NCBI RefSeq assembly: GCF_001625305.1
Contig: NW_017804165.1
Location: forward strand, 328,127-392,126
Origin: Branchiostoma belcheri
Lineage: Eukaryota; Chordata; Leptocardii; Amphioxiformes; Branchiostomatidae
Reading direction: 5' to 3'
Length of the DNA: 64,000 nucleotides
Each line of letters starts with the position of its first letter. Position 1 is the stretch's first letter. The position numbers and the translations under genes are program-made. The notes under the pieces are model-generated. The model saw only the letters and a list, made by a program, of their open reading frames with translations, did no database searches and had not been told where the DNA came from. Of this stretch, positions 59,971-64,000 are shown piece after piece.

Positions 59971-62185
59971 CATGAGTAACCGCCATAATCCTGTCATTGA
60001 GTTAGAGGGGAGAGCATGAAGAGCCCTGTGGGGAATCTATTAGTGACCCTCCAGACATCAAAGGCATAATCTTTCTTATAGGCAGTTCCTAGGATTCCAC
60101 GGCCTGGGTGTGTCATTTGCTTTCACTCATTCTCAAGGAGATGCAATCATTCTGCAGAACTAGAAAGATGCTCCAATTCAAATGTAAATTGGGAAAGGTC
60201 GACTGAATGGTGCTTCCACAGGCCTGGATGCCTGCCAACTTCAGATGGTATGAATGTATTGATTTTACCTGCAGCTACTTCCTAATAAATTACATTTGCT
60301 GAAAACATGTTAGTTTGTGAATGACATCTGCAGGTGCATGTTGATTTAAATCAATGCTCTCATCAATATCTACAATTTAATTTCAAATGAACGAATTATG
60401 GTGTGTGCATTTGTAGGGCCGATGTAACTGTACCTTACATACTATGTATGTATCTTCCTGACTTGTGAAAAAGTGTTTTCCATGATGCTTACTGCAATTA
60501 ACAAATGAGGTTGAAGAAGTCCTTGACCCAATTATTTCAAACATATAATTAAAAAGAAAAAAAATGATCATCACAATAACAGATTATGAGCACAACTCCA
60601 GGTATTAATAACATTCTTACAAAACATGATAAGACACTCCGAAGCAACTATTCAGGACGAAGTTTATTACCCTGTACAACCTTACACACCTGTCTCCATC
60701 ACTTGACATGCTTGATAAGAAGATTGATGCATTAAAACAACAGTTCTCACATGTAGCCAGAATGACAAGTTTGTCCTCAAAGTCACACCCTGCCAAACAG
60801 GTGCAGGTACAGAACCAAGGGGCACACACACAGCGGCGGGGCAGCCAGCGCTAGCAACAGCACGGCTAAAAATAGCATATGATGTCATAGCCATGTGATG
60901 AATGGCTGGAGGAGGGGAGAACAGATAGCAGCCACTGTCCATTACTGACAGGAGCAGCAGCAATATGGGCTGACCTCTGACCTCCCACGGAGGGAAGATG
61001 GGTGGCATGTTATTACTTTGATAGATCTACAAAGTCTGAAGGAGTTGGGAAATCTCGGGAAGGAGATAAGGAGGGAGGGTCTGAGGCTGTCTCTGAGGAG
61101 GAATGGTGCTATCTCCACACTCCCAGCTTCATAAAAAGGTTGTGATGTTACGGCTGCGTGGCCATATTTGCATGCAGCTGATAAGGAAGTCATAGAATTA
61201 ATATTTGCTCCTTTCCACCAGCTGATAAGGGAGATGGAAGGTTAGGCCGGGCTGCTGGTGACAAAGCTGTACCATCTCCCAGAATCTTCCTCATCATACA
61301 TCACAGAACATAGCTGAGTGGTGATGAAGTGCTATGGAAACATGAGCTGTGATCATCATTCTAATTTGTGGACTTCTTGATGCAACTGGAGTTTCAATCA
61401 ATATAGAAAGACATTCCTCATAATGGACAATAAAATCCGTATCCCACAAAGATGGAAATTCAATATTCCAATAGGATCTTCCTTGAAGGGTAAGGCTTGA
61501 CACCTCAGTGACCTGTCCAAAGGCATGCCATCGATCATGAGCCATGTTCATACATCTCTGATATGAAGCAACCTACCCATAAAGCATCCTATATATTCCC
61601 TGGGAGACATGCAAAGTTACGATCCTTTGGGAAAGATCCAGGCATACAGGGCAAGACCCCTTGGGACACAAACAACATGGACACTATTTGAGAAGTTCAA
61701 ATTTTGAATTTCTTTAATGAGCCATACTTTTATAACACCATCCATGCCGTGTATTGTAGGTGGTACGTAAGCCATTTGAGGTTTTCCATAAACCCATAAT
61801 CTTCCTTTCGTGGGATCAACTTCAATGGTGAGAAGTGATAATAAAACATCCAAGGACCTACATGTAGTCCCCATAACCCACATGAAAGCCAAGGAGATGT
61901 CCACAGTAAAAGTGCAGTCTGGTTGAAATTTCCCAAGGGAGTAGCCTTTTTAACTTCAATCCATTAAAGGAAAAAATCAAGGTGAGGTAGGACACTGTTA
62001 GCAAGGACACTGCTAACACTGGGCACTCATCTCACTTTGTACATGGATGGCCAGTCACATTTCATGAATGTTATCTATGCATATCATCAATCTTTTTAGG
62101 GCTGTATCTTATGCAAGTAGGTTATAGTCTCAATTAAATTGTACCATTGGCAAGACTTTGCCATTCTCCTCATCTCTCCCACAAG

Positions 62186-62349
62186 AAAGTAGTAAGATAA
62201 CTAGTAGGAAACGTCCAAGTCTTTCCTCGGAGGTAAAACGAAAGCAACCACTTAAGTCTCAGAATAATCTTAAGTCTAAGTCTCTAAGCTCTGTCAAGGA
62301 CATTGGGGATGAACAGAATGGGGATGAAGAGAATAAGAAGCACTCTTAG
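62186..62349 (+). CDS. Terminal coding exon of the nested gene, K/S/E-rich
   Basis: A strong acceptor ('ccattctcctcatctctccc', then acaag) precedes a frame encoding SSKITSRKRPSLSSEVKRKQ and an acidic end, DEQNGDEENKKHS, before TAG. It enters in phase 1, so the three exons at 58358, 58623 and 62186 join to 168 codons including the stop (504 nt). The tail is hydrophilic and basic, then acidic, consistent with a nuclear protein; this is inference from composition. The intron before it is 3.4 kb and contains the hAT-like MITE. Confidence 0.42.
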
Positions 62350-63423
62350 GTGCACTCCTCCTAAAACCATGTTACATGCATGTCAAGTATGGCACGCCAG
62401 TGGTTTTATGCATCTGGTAGACGGAGACAAGGGGATTTTAGACTCCATAAAAGTCTGCACGTTATTAAGGGCTGAGTGATGGATACACACTCCAGGTCTA
62501 CCCTTTGGGAAGTTATAGGAAATGTGGGTCTTAAGGAACGGTGCCGAGATGAACAGCTGTAATCTTGGTCTGAACTAGAAAAGAACCATGTTCATCAATT
62601 TGTGGCTAGATCAATGACAAGGAGTGGAACATTACATTCGAATGTCTCCCAGTGGGATACAGTGGGGCTAGCAGGCTCAGGGTTATTTACAAGGATTAGG
62701 TGCAAAGACACCACCGGCAGACAAGCTGGCACCAAGATACCATCGACGCTGAAGGGAAGCACTGCCCTCGCCTGTAGTATCATGAACTGTAAGCTAGGAA
62801 ATACAAGTTACATTACATTTCAATAGAGCAATAAGTTGCCATTATGTCAGGTGCAGACAGACAGGTGCCATGGTTATCGGATAGGATGATAGGAAGAATT
62901 GAATAAGTACTGCGACGATGCATTAACTCACATGGAGATATTGCTGAGGTTTAGACGGGATCATGCAGGAGTGCAATCAATGATGCACTTGCTTATCTGA
63001 CCATGTCTGGTGGCAGTTGGATTTAACCTACCTCTAACTACAGATAACCTTGTAGGACAATGATTGATACCTGGTACTGCATACAGCTATAAACACTTTA
63101 TCCCCTCCACTTCCCTACATACAGTACTAAGCAATGGATGATTGGAAGACTTTATCTGCACAATTTTAGCAATGGATATAAATATCATCATCATCATTAT
63201 ATAAAAGTATAGTACTGCTATACAAACTGGCAGGGCTGAATTTAAATTTGACAGGTGCAGTTTTGAACATAATGAATACATCTCAGATTCAAAACGGCAA
63301 AATGTTGTGAAATTTTTATCAAAGAGTTCAAAGGAATAAAACTATTGATTTAATACTACTAATGACAAATGGTGATGATGATGAATGGCAAATTTGTCAC
63401 TGCTACAAGAATCAGTGCCTTAC

Positions 63424-63523
63424 TTGCCTGTGTCAGGTAGAATAAGATGTTGTCAAGTTCTGTGTTTTTAGTCCAGTCCGCTGGCATGTCTTCTTGTTTT
63501 GCTTCAGTTTTCATACTAGCAAT
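63424..63523 (-). CDS. Coding exon, minus-strand gene of unknown function
   Basis: The acceptor 'tcattattttcacag' opens a phase-0 frame of 33 codons ending at CAA|gtaagg in phase 1. A GC donor (ACAG|gcaagt, 63428) is possible four bases earlier but would not fit the next exon. The peptide is IASMKTEAKQEDMPADWTKN then TELDNILFYLTQA, helical and acidic. The other two minus frames are closed by stops. With the exons to the left this predicts at least 328 residues (383 with the cassette exon). Confidence 0.58.
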
Positions 63524-63879
63524 CTGTGAAAATAATGATTTAGTTAACTTTAATTTTCTTTTACTCCTTGTCAGAACAAGAAACAATACCATGAGCCAAT
63601 AAATCAATTTAGGGGCAAAGCATAGGTTGAGTGTAATGGGTACATGTAACCATATACTTGATGTTCAGAAATTGATACCAAACTGATGAGACTGATGTGA
63701 GAAGGTTAAGTCCCTCCCTACCCTAGAGCAGCCGCATTTCGGCAGCCTACAGACAAACCATTAACCACAAAGGTCACTTACAATCCACTTTGTGAAAAGT
63801 ACCCTTTCTCTGATGAACAGAGAAAGGGTAAGGGTTAGACTTGGAGGGTTGGTGTTAGCATGGGGACTTTGTGGTACCC

Positions 63880-64000
63880 TGATGTACTGAGCTCCACTGT
63901 GGTGCTCAGGATCATAAGATCAGCCCAGCTGTGATCACAGCCAAACCTTTTGATTTGTAGTCCCTTCATCGTGATACTCTTATCTTCCAGTTTCATGAGC
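63880..64000 (-). CDS. Possible partial exon at the window edge
   Basis: On the minus strand, from the right edge inward, a frame is open and encodes LMKLEDKSITMKGLQIKRFG followed by CDHSWADLMILST. It has coding-like codon use, but no clear donor in phase 0 is visible, so the end is approximate and the link to the exon at 63523 is unproved. The string KRF...C..SW.DLMIL resembles part of the exon at 50036-50228 (KRF...CSAWRDLMIL), which may be chance or an internal repeat. Confidence 0.27.

Noticed and set aside
61617..61936. Two overlapping minus-strand frames with protein-like composition
   Set aside because: Both frames look equally plausible, no splice pair gives a phase that fits the minus-strand chain, and no family was recognised.

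Overview
The window looks like a piece of an invertebrate deuterostome nuclear genome, most probably a lancelet (Branchiostoma). This is an inference from the general look: long introns with short exons, many small inverted-repeat transposons, frequent TACATGTA octamers, and CpG retained in some stretches but depleted in others. No bacterial or viral genes, rRNA or intact tRNA were seen. All exon models below were built by eye from open frames, splice sites and phase agreement; no homology search was possible and none of the proteins could be named.

Bases 1 to about 34.1 kb: a gene-poor, CpG-retaining stretch. It holds local tandem duplications (7.4, 9.0, 14.7, 28.8 and 30.8 kb), simple repeats, a roughly 1-kb foldback element (15.0-16.0 kb), several short TA-flanked or 8-9-bp-flanked MITE-like elements, and a scatter of palindromic transcription-factor-type sites: four full TGACGTCA sites, RFX-type X-boxes and a SOX-type inverted pair. 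It reads like intergenic regulatory DNA.

From about 34.1 kb to the end: CpG-poor DNA with coding exons, as expected for methylated invertebrate gene bodies. A plus-strand gene runs from about 34.1 kb to a stop at 37,942. A minus-strand gene enters from beyond the right edge and ends at a stop at 38,372, so the two are convergent with about 430 bp between stops. The minus gene has at least eight phase-compatible exons (63.5, 56.3, 51.9, 50.1, 48.9, 44.3, 40.6 and 38.4 kb) and predicts a helix-rich protein part of at least about 328 residues. A small plus-strand gene of three exons (58.36-62.35 kb, 167 codons, lysine-rich tail) appears to lie inside the largest minus-gene intron.

The introns carry mobile elements with clear target-site duplications: a hAT-like element made of six roughly 31-bp units (41.87 kb) and its inverted relative (43.05 kb), a long foldback element with alternating 19-bp subrepeats and a 9-bp duplication (54.34 kb), and a hAT-like MITE (59.41 kb). 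There is also an E-box-rich 48-bp minisatellite (57.5-58.1 kb) and a 150-bp degenerate tandem array (47.2-47.9 kb).
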